Shown in pieces: positions 27,792-36,441 of a stretch of 64,000 nt of DNA. Made by a program: the position numbers and the translations under genes. The stretch covers positions 248,001 through 312,000 of the forward strand of contig NZ_JACWFH010000007.1 of NCBI RefSeq assembly GCF_019749255.1, in the 5' to 3' direction. The notes beneath the pieces were generated by a model, which saw only the letters and a list, made by a program, of their open reading frames with translations, was not told the DNA's origin and searched no databases. Source of the stretch: Mesobacillus maritimus. Lineage in GTDB: Bacteria > Bacillota > Bacilli > Bacillales > Cytobacillaceae. The stretch's first letter is position 1, and every line of letters begins with the position of its first letter.

Positions 27792-28232
27792 ATGCATATT
27801 TCAACGAAGGAAATTGAGGTTCGATACGCAGAAACCGATCAAATGGGCGTTGTTTATCACTCAAACTATCTCATCTGGATGGAATTAGGGAGAACGAAGC
27901 TTATTGAGGATTTAGGCTTTAATTATGCAGAGATGGAAAAGGAGGGAGTCATTTCTCCTGTTATTGATATCCAAGCTTCCTATAAAACACCTGTTCGCTA
28001 TGGGGAGAAAGCGGTAATTAAAACGTGGGTATCTGAGTATGACGGTTTGCGGGTTACGTATAGTTATGAAGTATATACGAGTTCTGGACAACTTTCTTTG
28101 ACTGGAAATTCTCGTCATGTTTGCGTCAAAAAAGACTCCTTCCGCCCGATTTCAATCAAACGCTCATACACTGATTGGCATGAGGCGTACTTGAAGGCAA
28201 AAGGACAGCCTGAAGCGACAAAAGGATCTTAA
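27792..28232 (+). CDS. yneP: Acyl-CoA thioesterase of the YbgC/FadM type (YneP)
   Basis: This 146-residue hotdog-fold protein has the 4-hydroxybenzoyl-CoA thioesterase motif YAETDQMGVVYHSNYLIWMELGR, with the catalytic Asp in ETDQMG. It hydrolyses acyl-CoA; chain preference is unknown. It starts directly after the stop of the AAA+ gene. It is syntenic with yneP. Confidence 0.87.
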   Translation: MHISTKEIEVRYAETDQMGVVYHSNYLIWMELGRTKLIEDLGFNYAEMEKEGVISPVIDIQASYKTPVRYGEKAVIKTWVSEYDGLRVTYSYEVYTSSGQLSLTGNSRHVCVKKDSFRPISIKRSYTDWHEAYLKAKGQPEATKGS

Positions 28233-28236
28233 CACT

Positions 28237-28527
28237 ATGGCATTTGGAATTAAGCGCCAGGAATTAAACGAATGGAAAACGAAGGTCGCACGTGGAGAAA
28301 TTGCGTTTTTGACACATTACTGGTTGGACGAGCGTTTTCCAGAATCCAAAACCGTGACAAAAGTCGGGTGTAGGGATATCGAAAAATTAGCGGCTTGGGG
28401 AAAGCAGTACGGATTACAACCAGAGTGGATTGATAAACGAAAAGCCACCATGCCTCATTTTGACTTGTTCGGAGAACGTCGTGATGCGATTCTAAAAAAA
28501 GAAGGTCTCGAGCATCTTATTTGGTAG
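28237..28527 (+). CDS. yneQ: YneQ-like conserved protein
   Basis: This 96-residue protein (FLTHYWLDERFPESKTVTKVGC, then HFDLFGERRDAILKKEG) matches the YneQ family of Bacillaceae, whose function is unknown. It begins 4 bases after yneP and shares its operon. It ends before a strong terminator. Confidence 0.8.
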   Translation: MAFGIKRQELNEWKTKVARGEIAFLTHYWLDERFPESKTVTKVGCRDIEKLAAWGKQYGLQPEWIDKRKATMPHFDLFGERRDAILKKEGLEHLIW

Positions 28528-28555
28528 TCATATGGGAATTTAGCTCAAAATATAA

Positions 28556-28594
28556 AGAAAAGCAGACGCTTGCTACGGCGTCTGCTTTTCTTTA
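28556..28594. terminator. Bidirectional terminator between yneQ and yneR
   Basis: AAAGCAGACGC and GCGTCTGCTTT form a perfect stem flanked by A and T runs. Confidence 0.88.
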
Positions 28595-28597
28595 GTT

Positions 28598-28888
28598 TTA
28601 GATATATTTATATTCTGGTTCTTGAGCATCCTGGTTAAACTCAACCTTTAAATCATGCCCATCAAAATACCATAAATCTTTCTCTAGAACATAATAGGTA
28701 ATACCATTTACCTTTACACTGAAACCAACTGTTGTTTCTGGCTCCTGGTTTGACATTCCAAGAGAAAAACCTTGTTGAACCGGGCTAGCTCCACCATAAC
28801 GAGCAAAAAAGCGGATATACCCCCCATCCTTGAGATCTAGTTCATCTTGAAACCATTTTGCTGCTTCATCGCTGATTGTAATATTCAT
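28598..28888 (-). CDS. yneR: HesB/YadR/YfhF-family protein (YneR-like)
   Basis: This 96-residue protein has the HesB-like fold (ITISDEAAKWFQDEL, then GYIRFFARYGG and GFSLGM). It has no cysteine at all, so it cannot bind an Fe-S cluster the way IscA/SufA do. I chose the ATG at 28888 (AAGGAG upstream) over the start at 28912. It matches yneR by position. A second HesB-like gene with selenocysteine lies 1.5 kb away. Confidence 0.85.
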   Translation of the reverse strand: MNITISDEAAKWFQDELDLKDGGYIRFFARYGGASPVQQGFSLGMSNQEPETTVGFSVKVNGITYYVLEKDLWYFDGHDLKVEFNQDAQEPEYKYI

Positions 28889-28990
28889 AACCAAACTCCT
28901 TCCATAATCCATCTGTTCATTATAAGGTTTATGAAAATACCCTGTCTAAGTATTTGCTTTCACACCTTCATTATTATGGCAACAAATAGA

Positions 28991-29020
28991 AAAAAAACTC
29001 CCATATCATAATGGGAGTTT
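28991..29020 (-). terminator. Intrinsic terminator after the CapA-like gene
   Basis: AAACTCCCAT and ATGGGAGTTT form a perfect stem; on the minus strand a T run follows. Confidence 0.85.
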
Positions 29021-29029
29021 CATTCTTAG

Positions 29030-30193
29030 CTAGTTTGTTTTCAACGGTTCGGTCATATGAGACATGATTTCTTCGTATTTGCTTTTAGCTTGTTCTAAAC
29101 CGTATTTTCCTGCCTGTTCTAACGGTACTACTTGATAATTACGTTGCCCGCTACTTGATACATACGTGGGACTAAACTCGGGGTTAGCAAGTTCAATTGT
29201 AGTCCCATCTGAGGTAATCTTTTTAATAATGTCGAGTGAAACCATTCCGCCAATATCTTTGTAGTCCCACATTTGCCCTGATAAAAAATTGCCTAGAGAA
29301 TAAATAACAAAAGCCTTGCGTCCATCGTCAGTTTGTATCCATTCCATCGGTTGCAGAACATGGGGATGATGTCCAAAAACCACATCCACGCCCTCATTCA
29401 CAATAAAATGAGCTAACTCTTGTTGAATGTTATCAGGAGTGCGTTGATACTCATTTCCCCAATGAATACTCATTACCACGACATCGGCTTGGTCTTTAGC
29501 GCGGTGAATTTCTTCTTTCATCGCTGCTTTATCGATTAAGTTGACGAGGAAATCCTTGCCTTCCGGTACTGGAATCCCGTTCGTGCCGTATGTATACGAT
29601 AGATAAGCAATATTTACCCCGTCATGGTTAAGAATTCGTAGACGTTGTTGGTCCTCAGGGTTTTTGAAGGACCCAACATATGGGAGGCCCACCTCGCTTA
29701 AATAACCCATAGAACTTTGAATTCCTTTTTCTCCTTTGTCTAGAGTATGGTTATTGGCCGTTGAAACAATATCCACTCCCGCATCAATCAAAGCATCGCC
29801 TACTTCCCGTGGACTATTGAATGTCGGGTACCCTGATAAACCTAGCTCCATGCCTCCTAGAATGGTTTCTTGATTGGCTAAGAGAATGTCAGGTTTTGTG
29901 AGGGTGTCCTTTACATGGGAAAACATTGGTTTGAAATCATAGCCCTCGGCTGTTGCTGCGTCTAGAAAAACGGTATCATGAATAAGAATGTCTCCTATTG
30001 CTGCAATGTTTACTCTTTCTTGATAGTTTTTCCCTTCTACTAAAATGTCACGTTTGATATGGTCCTCTTTCGCGAACACTCTATTTTCTTGTGTTGAGCT
30101 TTGAACGGTTTGGCGGAAAAAGACGCCAGTCGCTCCTGCAATCAGTAGTAGAATCCCAATTGTCAAAATCCATTTGTTGTCCTTTTTCTTCAT
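29030..30193 (-). CDS. CapA-like metallophosphatase-fold protein
   Basis: This 387-residue protein has an N-terminal membrane anchor (residues 8-25) and the PGA_cap domain outside. Metal-site motifs are AAIGDILIHDTV, LLANQETILGG, STANNHTLDKG, SIHWGNEY and VFGHHPHVLQP. CapA/PgsA relatives take part in poly-gamma-glutamate synthesis, but no capB/capC genes are here, so this lone copy may have another cell-envelope role. The upstream gap contains the divergent HesB-like selenoprotein gene. Confidence 0.85.
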   Translation of the reverse strand: MKKKDNKWILTIGILLLIAGATGVFFRQTVQSSTQENRVFAKEDHIKRDILVEGKNYQERVNIAAIGDILIHDTVFLDAATAEGYDFKPMFSHVKDTLTKPDILLANQETILGGMELGLSGYPTFNSPREVGDALIDAGVDIVSTANNHTLDKGEKGIQSSMGYLSEVGLPYVGSFKNPEDQQRLRILNHDGVNIAYLSYTYGTNGIPVPEGKDFLVNLIDKAAMKEEIHRAKDQADVVVMSIHWGNEYQRTPDNIQQELAHFIVNEGVDVVFGHHPHVLQPMEWIQTDDGRKAFVIYSLGNFLSGQMWDYKDIGGMVSLDIIKKITSDGTTIELANPEFSPTYVSSSGQRNYQVVPLEQAGKYGLEQAKSKYEEIMSHMTEPLKTN

Positions 30194-30369
30194 GTAAACG
30201 TTTCACCCTTTTGCTCTTTTGGAGCATTTTTATTTTCCAATCACTATGGATAATATAATATGGATGTTGAGATTTGGTTAAATTTGACGAAAAAGTTCAC
30301 AAAATGTTCACAACTTGCGTTCAAAAACGAGTTTATTCTACAAAAGTATTGGTTGGGGGGTGAAAAAAG

Positions 30370-30657
30370 ATGTTCAATATAACTGACCGTGCACACACTG
30401 CACTCAAAGAAGCAGTCGACAAAGAACAAAATGAAAATGAAAAGCTCTTTATTCGGGTATCCATGGGCATTGGTTGAGGGGGTCCTAAACTACAGTTGTC
30501 TCTGGAAGAGCGACCTTTAACAGATGATCACACCTATACCTTTGATGAGCTGAAAGTTCTTATTCATGAGCAGGACTTTATTTATTTTGACCATACAAAA
30601 TTAGATTATGTCACCGATTCACTAGGTGTTGCTCGTTTTCAACTCTTGCAAGTGTAA
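30370..30657 (+). CDS. HesB-like selenoprotein with in-frame UGA
   Basis: This 95-residue protein reads through a TGA at 30475-30477 (codon 36) in SMGIG-U-GGPKLQLSLEE, the place where Cys homologues have GCGGP. The frame then continues for 59 more codons to TAA at 30655. FNITDRAHTALKEAV and VLIHEQDFIYFD fit the HesB-like family, one of the known bacterial selenoprotein families. GGGGGGTG lies 7 bases before the ATG. A hairpin after the UGA is only weakly formed, so the SECIS is not clear. Confidence 0.88.
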
Positions 30658-30708
30658 GTTTTTTATTCATTAGGCAATTCTATTGCGAAAACACTCAGTT
30701 TTAAACGT

Positions 30709-30745
30709 AAAAAGAGGAAAGGCGACAGTGCCTTTCCTCTTTTTA
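30709..30745. terminator. Bidirectional terminator between HesB-like gene and plsY
   Basis: AAAAAGAGGAAAGGC and GCCTTTCCTCTTTTT form a perfect 15-bp stem. Confidence 0.9.
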
Positions 30746-30756
30746 TAGACTTTTTC

Positions 30757-31359
30757 TTATTTTGTTTTTTTCTTATTAAAAAAATTCACTTTTGGTTCCG
30801 TTTTTGCTTTAATTCTACTGATATTCGCTCTATGCCGATAGATAACAAAGGCCATTAAGCAGAAAACGACAATTATTAAGGCAATATCACCAGTAAAGAG
30901 GGCATAAATAAAGGTCGCGATCGCTGTTAAAATCGAAGATAACGACACATATTTAGTTAGCAGAAGACTTCCAATAAAAAAGATAAGCATAAACAAAAAC
31001 AAAAACGGTGCATAGGCTAGCAAAATTCCTCCGGAAGTTGCCACTGCTTTTCCGCCCCTAAATCCTGCGAAAACAGGATACATATGACCAATAACAGCGA
31101 AAATCCCTACCAATAGCATATGTAAGTCCACATTAAAGATGAGCGGCAAACTCGCTGCAAGAGTTCCTTTGAGAATATCCCCTAAGGTTACGGCAATTCC
31201 TGCTTTAACCCCTAATGTTCGGAAAGTATTGGTTCCGCCTAAATTCCCGCTTCCATGCTCTCGAATATCTTTTTTGTAGAAGAGCTTGCCCACAATTAAC
31301 CCTGATGGGATTGAACCTAGCAGGTAAGCTAATAAAAGAATAAGACCATTTACTACCAT
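30757..31359 (-). CDS. plsY: Glycerol-3-phosphate acyltransferase PlsY
   Basis: This 200-residue membrane enzyme transfers acyl groups from acyl-phosphate to glycerol-3-phosphate, the first step of phospholipid synthesis. Its three cytoplasmic motifs are visible: [23 protein letters not shown] and [13 protein letters not shown], plus a C-terminal RHRANISRI. It has about five membrane helices. Position before yneT and parE is conserved (yneS). Confidence 0.93.
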   Translation of the reverse strand: MVVNGLILLLAYLLGSIPSGLIVGKLFYKKDIREHGSGNLGGTNTFRTLGVKAGIAVTLGDILKGTLAASLPLIFNVDLHMLLVGIFAVIGHMYPVFAGFRGGKAVATSGGILLAYAPFLFLFMLIFFIGSLLLTKYVSLSSILTAIATFIYALFTGDIALIIVVFCLMAFVIYRHRANISRIKAKTEPKVNFFNKKKTK

Positions 31360-31548
31360 TCAAATTTCCCCTTTAAAAATAATATAGTTATTGTACCACG
31401 TTCTTAAGAAATATCTGCTATTTTTTCATTCAAGCTGATTTCCTTTTCTCCTTATCGCAAAACTCAATCTTCTTTAAGTGCATTTCTAGGCGAACGTAGG
31501 TTAAAATGGAAGGGAGGACAAGAATAAAAAAGGAAGCGGTGATACATA

Positions 31549-31962
31549 GTGGCAATTGAAAATCCTAGTCGTGAAGAAATAGGGATCCTTTTAAAAAAAT
31601 CAAAACGTATTGCTGTAGTAGGGTTAAGTGACAATCCAGAACGGACTTCGTATATGGTATCGAAAGCGATGCAAGACGCAGGGTATGAAATTATTCCTGT
31701 GAATCCTAAGGCTGATGTGATTTTAGGAGAAAAGGCAGTTTCGTCGTTAAAAGACATTGAGGGACATGTTGATATTGTTAATATATTCCGGCGCTCTGAG
31801 TTCTTGCCAGAAATTGCTCGTGAATTCGCTGAAATTGACGCTGACATCTTCTGGGCGCAGTTAGGGGTTGCCAATGAGGAAGCTTATGATTTTCTAACAG
31901 AAAAAGGATCTACTGTCATCATGGACCGCTGTATTAAAGTTGAGCATGCGATGACAAAGTAA
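31549..31962 (+). CDS. yneT: CoA-binding protein (YneT-like)
   Basis: This 137-residue protein is a CoA_binding Rossmann domain with the motif VVGLSDNPERTSYMVSKAMQDAGYEIIPVNP and a C-terminal VIMDRCIKVEH. Such proteins bind CoA or nucleotide, but their role is unknown. The start is GTG at 31549. It is divergent from plsY. Confidence 0.87.
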   Translation: MAIENPSREEIGILLKKSKRIAVVGLSDNPERTSYMVSKAMQDAGYEIIPVNPKADVILGEKAVSSLKDIEGHVDIVNIFRRSEFLPEIAREFAEIDADIFWAQLGVANEEAYDFLTEKGSTVIMDRCIKVEHAMTK

Positions 31963-31972
31963 TCTTATATCT

Positions 31973-32001
31973 ACGCGGGACCAATCTGGTTCCGCGTTTT
32001 C
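31973..32001 (+). terminator. Intrinsic terminator after yneT
   Basis: ACGCGGGACCA and TGGTTCCGCGT form a long stem with an ATC loop and TTTT. The remaining sequence to 32271 shows no gene. Confidence 0.85.
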
Positions 32002-32271
32002 CTTCGATTCACTTTGTCGCTTAAAAATGAAGATGAACAATGAATTTCAGGCATACTATACATATTGCACCGACTTTTTTGGTCTTTTTGAGTGTTTTTG
32101 AGGGATGGTTGTTAAAATTGTAAGATGCGCCTATCAACCTGGTGGGAACACCTGTTTATAGTTTTAATTATGTTTGCAGCTCTTTTCGCAAAACGGTCGT
32201 TTTTGCAGGGAGGATACCTCTGCTCAATCGTCTTAAGTTTTAAGAAAAAGAGCCTTTCAAGGAGTGAGAGG

Positions 32272-34595
32272 ATGAACGAAATCGAGAAGCTAGAACTACA
32301 GAAAGAACAAGAACGAGTGAAATGGATTACCTCTCAAATAAAGGAGAAGTTCACTAAACTCGAAAAACATGCAGGAAAAATTGGATCTGAAGCACTACAT
32401 ATCCGCAAGACTTTCTGGGAAGACGTAACCGTTAACTTTGATGAACCAGATGATATTGGTGAAACATATACAAGCATCAAACAACAGGTAGAGCTTTTAT
32501 CTGAACGGGAGCGCAGCCAAACACAAATTGATAATCAGTTAAGAACCTTAACGAGACTACAGAACTCTCCATACTTTGGGCGAATAGACTTTAACGAAGA
32601 CGGCGAAGGGACGCTTGAATCGATTTATATTGGGGTAGCTTCGTTCATGGATGCTAAAGAAGAGGAGTTCTTGATTTACGACTGGCGCGCCCCGATATCA
32701 AGTCTTTATTATGACTACGCCCCTGGGCCAGCACAATATGAAACAAGCCTTGAAAAAGTCACGGGTGTCATGGAGTTAAAGCGGCAGTTTGTGATAAGAG
32801 AAGCGAAAATCAAAGCGATGTTTGATACGGGTGTGACGATTGGCGATGAGATGCTCCAAGAGGTACTTGGAAATAACGCCGATACACAAATGAAAAGCAT
32901 TGTCGCAACCATTCAGAGGGAACAAAATCAAATTATCCGGAATGAGGATAGTAAGCTCTTAATTGTAAAAGGTGTGGCCGGTAGCGGGAAAACATCTGCG
33001 GCGATGCAACGAATTGCTTATTTACTCTATCGCTATCGAACCATTATAAAATCTGAAAACATTATGCTGTTTTCACCCAATCCGATGTTCAATAGCTATG
33101 TTGCGACCGTTCTTCCTGAACTAGGAGAAGAAAATATGCAACAAGCGACCTTCCAGGAGTACCTGTTATCAAGAATTGGCAGAGAATATGAACTAGAAGA
33201 CATTTTTAGCCAAATGGAGTATCTGCTTAGTCAAAACCATGATAAGGACTATCCAATCCGCCTTGAATCGATTCGGTTTAAATCTAGTTTACAATTCAAA
33301 GCACTCATTGACTCCTATGTAGAAGCATTGAAAGGCCAAGGCTTGCTGTTTCGGGATATCATCTTCCGTAAACAGATTTTGTTTGCAAAGGAGCAGTTAG
33401 CGGACTATTTTTATTCTCTAGATCAAAACGTCTCCATTCCAAACCGAATTCAAATGGTGAAGGAATGGTTGTTAAGGGAATTAAAGCGAAGAGCAAGACA
33501 AGAACAAAAGCAAGAATGGGTAGAAGAAGAAATTCAATTTCTCGATAAATCGGAATTTCTTGATGCGTATAAACAGCTGCAAGAAAAAAAAAATTTGATG
33601 AAGATACCTTTGATGATTATGAGCGCGAGCAAAAGGTGCTTGCGAGAATGCTGGTGACAAAGCGGATGAAACCAGTCTTTAACTTGGTGAAGAAGTTGAA
33701 ATTCATAAATTTAAAGGGAATTTATGGGCAATTGTTTCACCATGAACACCATCGGCAGCTTCCAGAAACATGGGGGGGAATTTCAGAGTTAACTTTAAGA
33801 GCTTTAAAGCAATCACACATCTATTATGAGGACGCGACCCCCTATCTTTATTTGCAAGATAAAATCGAAGGACGAAAGTCAAATACAAGTATTCGTCATG
33901 TGTTTATTGATGAGGCACAAGACTATACTCCGTTTCAATTTGCTTTTATCCGCCAGTTGTTTCCATACAGCAAGGTAACCCTTCTTGGGGATCTGAATCA
34001 AGCGGTTTACGCTGGACCAACTGATTCGGAAACCGTGTTAGCGGAGGATGCTCTAGGGATAGAGGAAAAAGAAGTGATTCATTTATCAAGAACCTATCGA
34101 TCCACAAGACAAATTGTGGAATTCACACGGGAATTACTTGAAGATGGCGATAAAATAGAACCGTTTAACCGCAATGGAGATCTACCAGTGGTCACGATAC
34201 AAGGAAACGAAGAAAAGCTACTTACTGCTATTATCAGGAGAATGAACGAGTGGAAAACAGGGGGACATAAAACCATTGCTGTTATTTGTCGAACTGAGCA
34301 AGAAAGTAAGACTGTCTTTGAGAAAGTTGCCCCTCATTTAGATGTGAGATTAATTGAAAAAGGAACGATTGCTTATGAACGGGGTATTAGTATCATTCCC
34401 GCCTATTTAGCAAAAGGGATTGAATTTGATGCGGTTGCTATTTATGATGCCTCTTCATATAAAGAAGAAGGCGAACGCAAACTCTTTTATACAGCCTGCA
34501 CAAGGGCCATGCATGAGTTAGACTTATTTGCTACAGAAATGCCAGTTTTTCTTAACGGGATTAGCAAAGAACTATATCAGCTTAAACAAGGATAG
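32272..34595 (+). pseudogene. helD: HelD-like RNA polymerase-recycling helicase, interrupted by a frameshift
   Basis: The two frames together encode about 774 residues, the usual HelD length. The first (to 33657) has the N-terminal coiled coil that enters RNA polymerase and Walker A VKGVAGSGKTSAA. The second has FIDEAQDYTPFQF, LGDLNQAVY and LSRTYRSTRQIVEF of UvrD-like helicases. The frame is lost at a run of ten A (33584-33593): one added A would restore LQEKKK followed by FDEDTFDDYEREQKVLARML. It may be a real mutation, a homopolymer error or a slippage site, since A-AAA-AAT also fits a -1 slippery heptamer. Start ATG 32272 follows AAGGAG. Confidence 0.85.
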
Positions 34596-34622
34596 GGAAG
34601 GCCGCTAGATGGCCTCCCCTTA
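34594..34622. terminator. Terminator between helD and the protease gene
   Basis: GGGAAGGCC and GGCCTCCCC form a stem with one mismatch, followed by TT. Confidence 0.65.
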
Positions 34623-34633
34623 TTTCTTAAATC

Positions 34634-36055
34634 TTAGCGAAAGAAATTCCGCTTTTTATTTACCTTTTCTCTTGTGGAATGTGTCTTTTCTGCCGTAATT
34701 AAAGATTTGTTCACATCAATTAATCCACTTCCAAATTCAATGTCCTTTCCTTTTGCCCCAAGATCTCGTGCAGAGGTTTGAATAATGGACATTACTTCGT
34801 TATTGGTGAGTTCTGGGTTTGCCGATTTGATTAGGCCAGCAAGTCCAGCAACATGCGGAGCAGCCATCGATGTGCCAGAAAGGGACGCATATTGTTCGTT
34901 AAAATACGTACTAGGGATATAGACACCAGGAGCAGAGATATTGATATAACTCCCGTAGTTTGAGAAATCAGCAAGTGTCCCATCGTAATTAACGGCTGAA
35001 ACACTTAATACTTCTGGATAAGCAGCTGGATAGGAAGGTTGACTCGTGCCATCATTTCCTGCCGCCGCAACCATTACCACATTGTTGTTGTAGGCATATC
35101 GAATGGCTCTTTTTAACACATTCGACTCTTTGTAATTCCCAAGGCTAAGATTAATGACATTGGCACCATTGTCGACCGCCCAGATAATGCCCTTCGCAAT
35201 ATCAAAGGTGGTCCCATATCCTTCGGCACTCATCGCCTTAATCGGCATAATTTTATTAAACCAAGTTAAGCCTGCTATCCCTTCTCGGTTATTTGTCTCA
35301 GAGGCAATAATCCCGGCTACATGTGTTCCATGTCCGTTATCGTCATCAGGAATTGAATTTTCTCCTAAGATGTTGTATCCTTCAACAAGTCTGTTTACCA
35401 AATCAGGGTGATCCAAATCCACACCTGTGTCGATGACCGCAATGGTGATGTCTTCATCACCCTTAGAGATGCTCCAGCCTTGCTCTGTTCCAATAACAGG
35501 CAGGTTCCATTGGTATTCTTCTTGATAGAATTGGTCATTTGGTAAATTAAGGGCATTGGCACCGTCTGTGTCATTTTGCATTAATAAATAATGCAATTCA
35601 GCAAAGTCCACATTGGCTTTTCCTTTAAAATAATTTAAAACTGTTGGTGCTTCCATACTTCTTGAGCGGAAAAGAAACAGTAAGCCGTCTTTTTTTACCA
35701 CACGACCATCGATATCTTGCTCCATGTGTTTTAGTTCTTCGTCAGAAGGCAAACTTTTAAAATTTACGGCTACCTCATGATCTAAATAGTGACTGGTATC
35801 CTTCTCATTATGATGAAAATGGGTTACTTCATCCCTTTGATCCAGATGTTGCTTAAGTTTATTGCCCTGACCAACGTTGTTAATCTCCATTAGGCCGCGA
35901 TTGTTGGTGTCTTTATCATTAAGAATTGTCGGCGAATTTTCATTAGAATTTTGTTGTAGGGTGTTCATTCTACGAGGTTGCAACATTGTGTTAGCAGCAA
36001 TAAGTACTAATACAGCGCAAACTGCAGTGAGTAAAATCTTTTTAGAACGATTCAA
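34634..36055 (-). CDS. Membrane-anchored or secreted subtilisin-like serine protease (S8)
   Basis: This 473-residue protein has an N-terminal hydrophobic segment (residues 7-24), then a pro-region of about 130 residues. The catalytic triad is complete: Asp in AVIDTGVDLDHPD, His in NGHGTHVAGI, Ser in SGTSMAAPHVAG, with the oxyanion Asn in AAAGNDG. The start codon is TTG after TAGGAGTG. It is probably an extracellular or envelope protease; its substrate is unknown. It is divergent from parE. Confidence 0.9.
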   Translation of the reverse strand: MNRSKKILLTAVCAVLVLIAANTMLQPRRMNTLQQNSNENSPTILNDKDTNNRGLMEINNVGQGNKLKQHLDQRDEVTHFHHNEKDTSHYLDHEVAVNFKSLPSDEELKHMEQDIDGRVVKKDGLLFLFRSRSMEAPTVLNYFKGKANVDFAELHYLLMQNDTDGANALNLPNDQFYQEEYQWNLPVIGTEQGWSISKGDEDITIAVIDTGVDLDHPDLVNRLVEGYNILGENSIPDDDNGHGTHVAGIIASETNNREGIAGLTWFNKIMPIKAMSAEGYGTTFDIAKGIIWAVDNGANVINLSLGNYKESNVLKRAIRYAYNNNVVMVAAAGNDGTSQPSYPAAYPEVLSVSAVNYDGTLADFSNYGSYINISAPGVYIPSTYFNEQYASLSGTSMAAPHVAGLAGLIKSANPELTNNEVMSIIQTSARDLGAKGKDIEFGSGLIDVNKSLITAEKTHSTREKVNKKRNFFR

Positions 36056-36240
36056 GATACAACACTCCTAAGAAAAGTACTTAAGTACTAATAGGTTGGT
36101 TCATGGACAAGAAAAATAATGGCGGGAATCATTGGCATATCGGTGATGAAGCGATTTCCAACTCACTGAAGTTTTTTTCAAATTTGTACCCAAAAAGACA
36201 AATTTTATGAATAAAATTACGGCCAATTTGAGAAATCAGT

Positions 36241-36268
36241 TTGCCAAATCAGGATAAATCGCTACAAT
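36241..36268 (+). promoter_or_regulatory. Candidate parE promoter
   Basis: TTGCCA (36241-36246) and TACAAT (36263-36268) are separated by 16 bases. A second -10-like TAAAAT lies at 36296-36301, just before the LexA-type box. Confidence 0.45.
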
Positions 36269-36311
36269 AAAGCATATGAGACTTAGAAAGTATGGTAAAA
36301 TATGAGCAAGG

Positions 36312-36325
36312 CGAACGTGTGTTAG
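36312..36325 (+). promoter_or_regulatory. LexA (DinR) type SOS box upstream of parE
   Basis: CGAACGTGTGTTAG matches the Bacillus SOS consensus CGAACRNRYGTTYG at 13 of 14 positions. It lies 117 bases before the parE start. Confidence 0.6.
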
Positions 36326-36378
36326 TTCTTTTTTTATGTTTTCTTTAAAGGAAGAATTTACTAAATTGAAATCTTGAA

Positions 36379-36417
36379 ACATTGACAATAGATAAACAAA
36401 CTGTCAATGTCGTTTTT
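36379..36417 (+). terminator. Terminator-like hairpin in the parE leader
   Basis: ACATTGACA (36379-36387) pairs perfectly with TGTCAATGT (36402-36410), followed by CGTTTTTGTTTG. It lies between the likely promoters and the parE ribosome site, so it could act as an attenuator. Confidence 0.5.
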
Positions 36418-36441
36418 GTTTGTTATGAAAGGGGTATTTTA

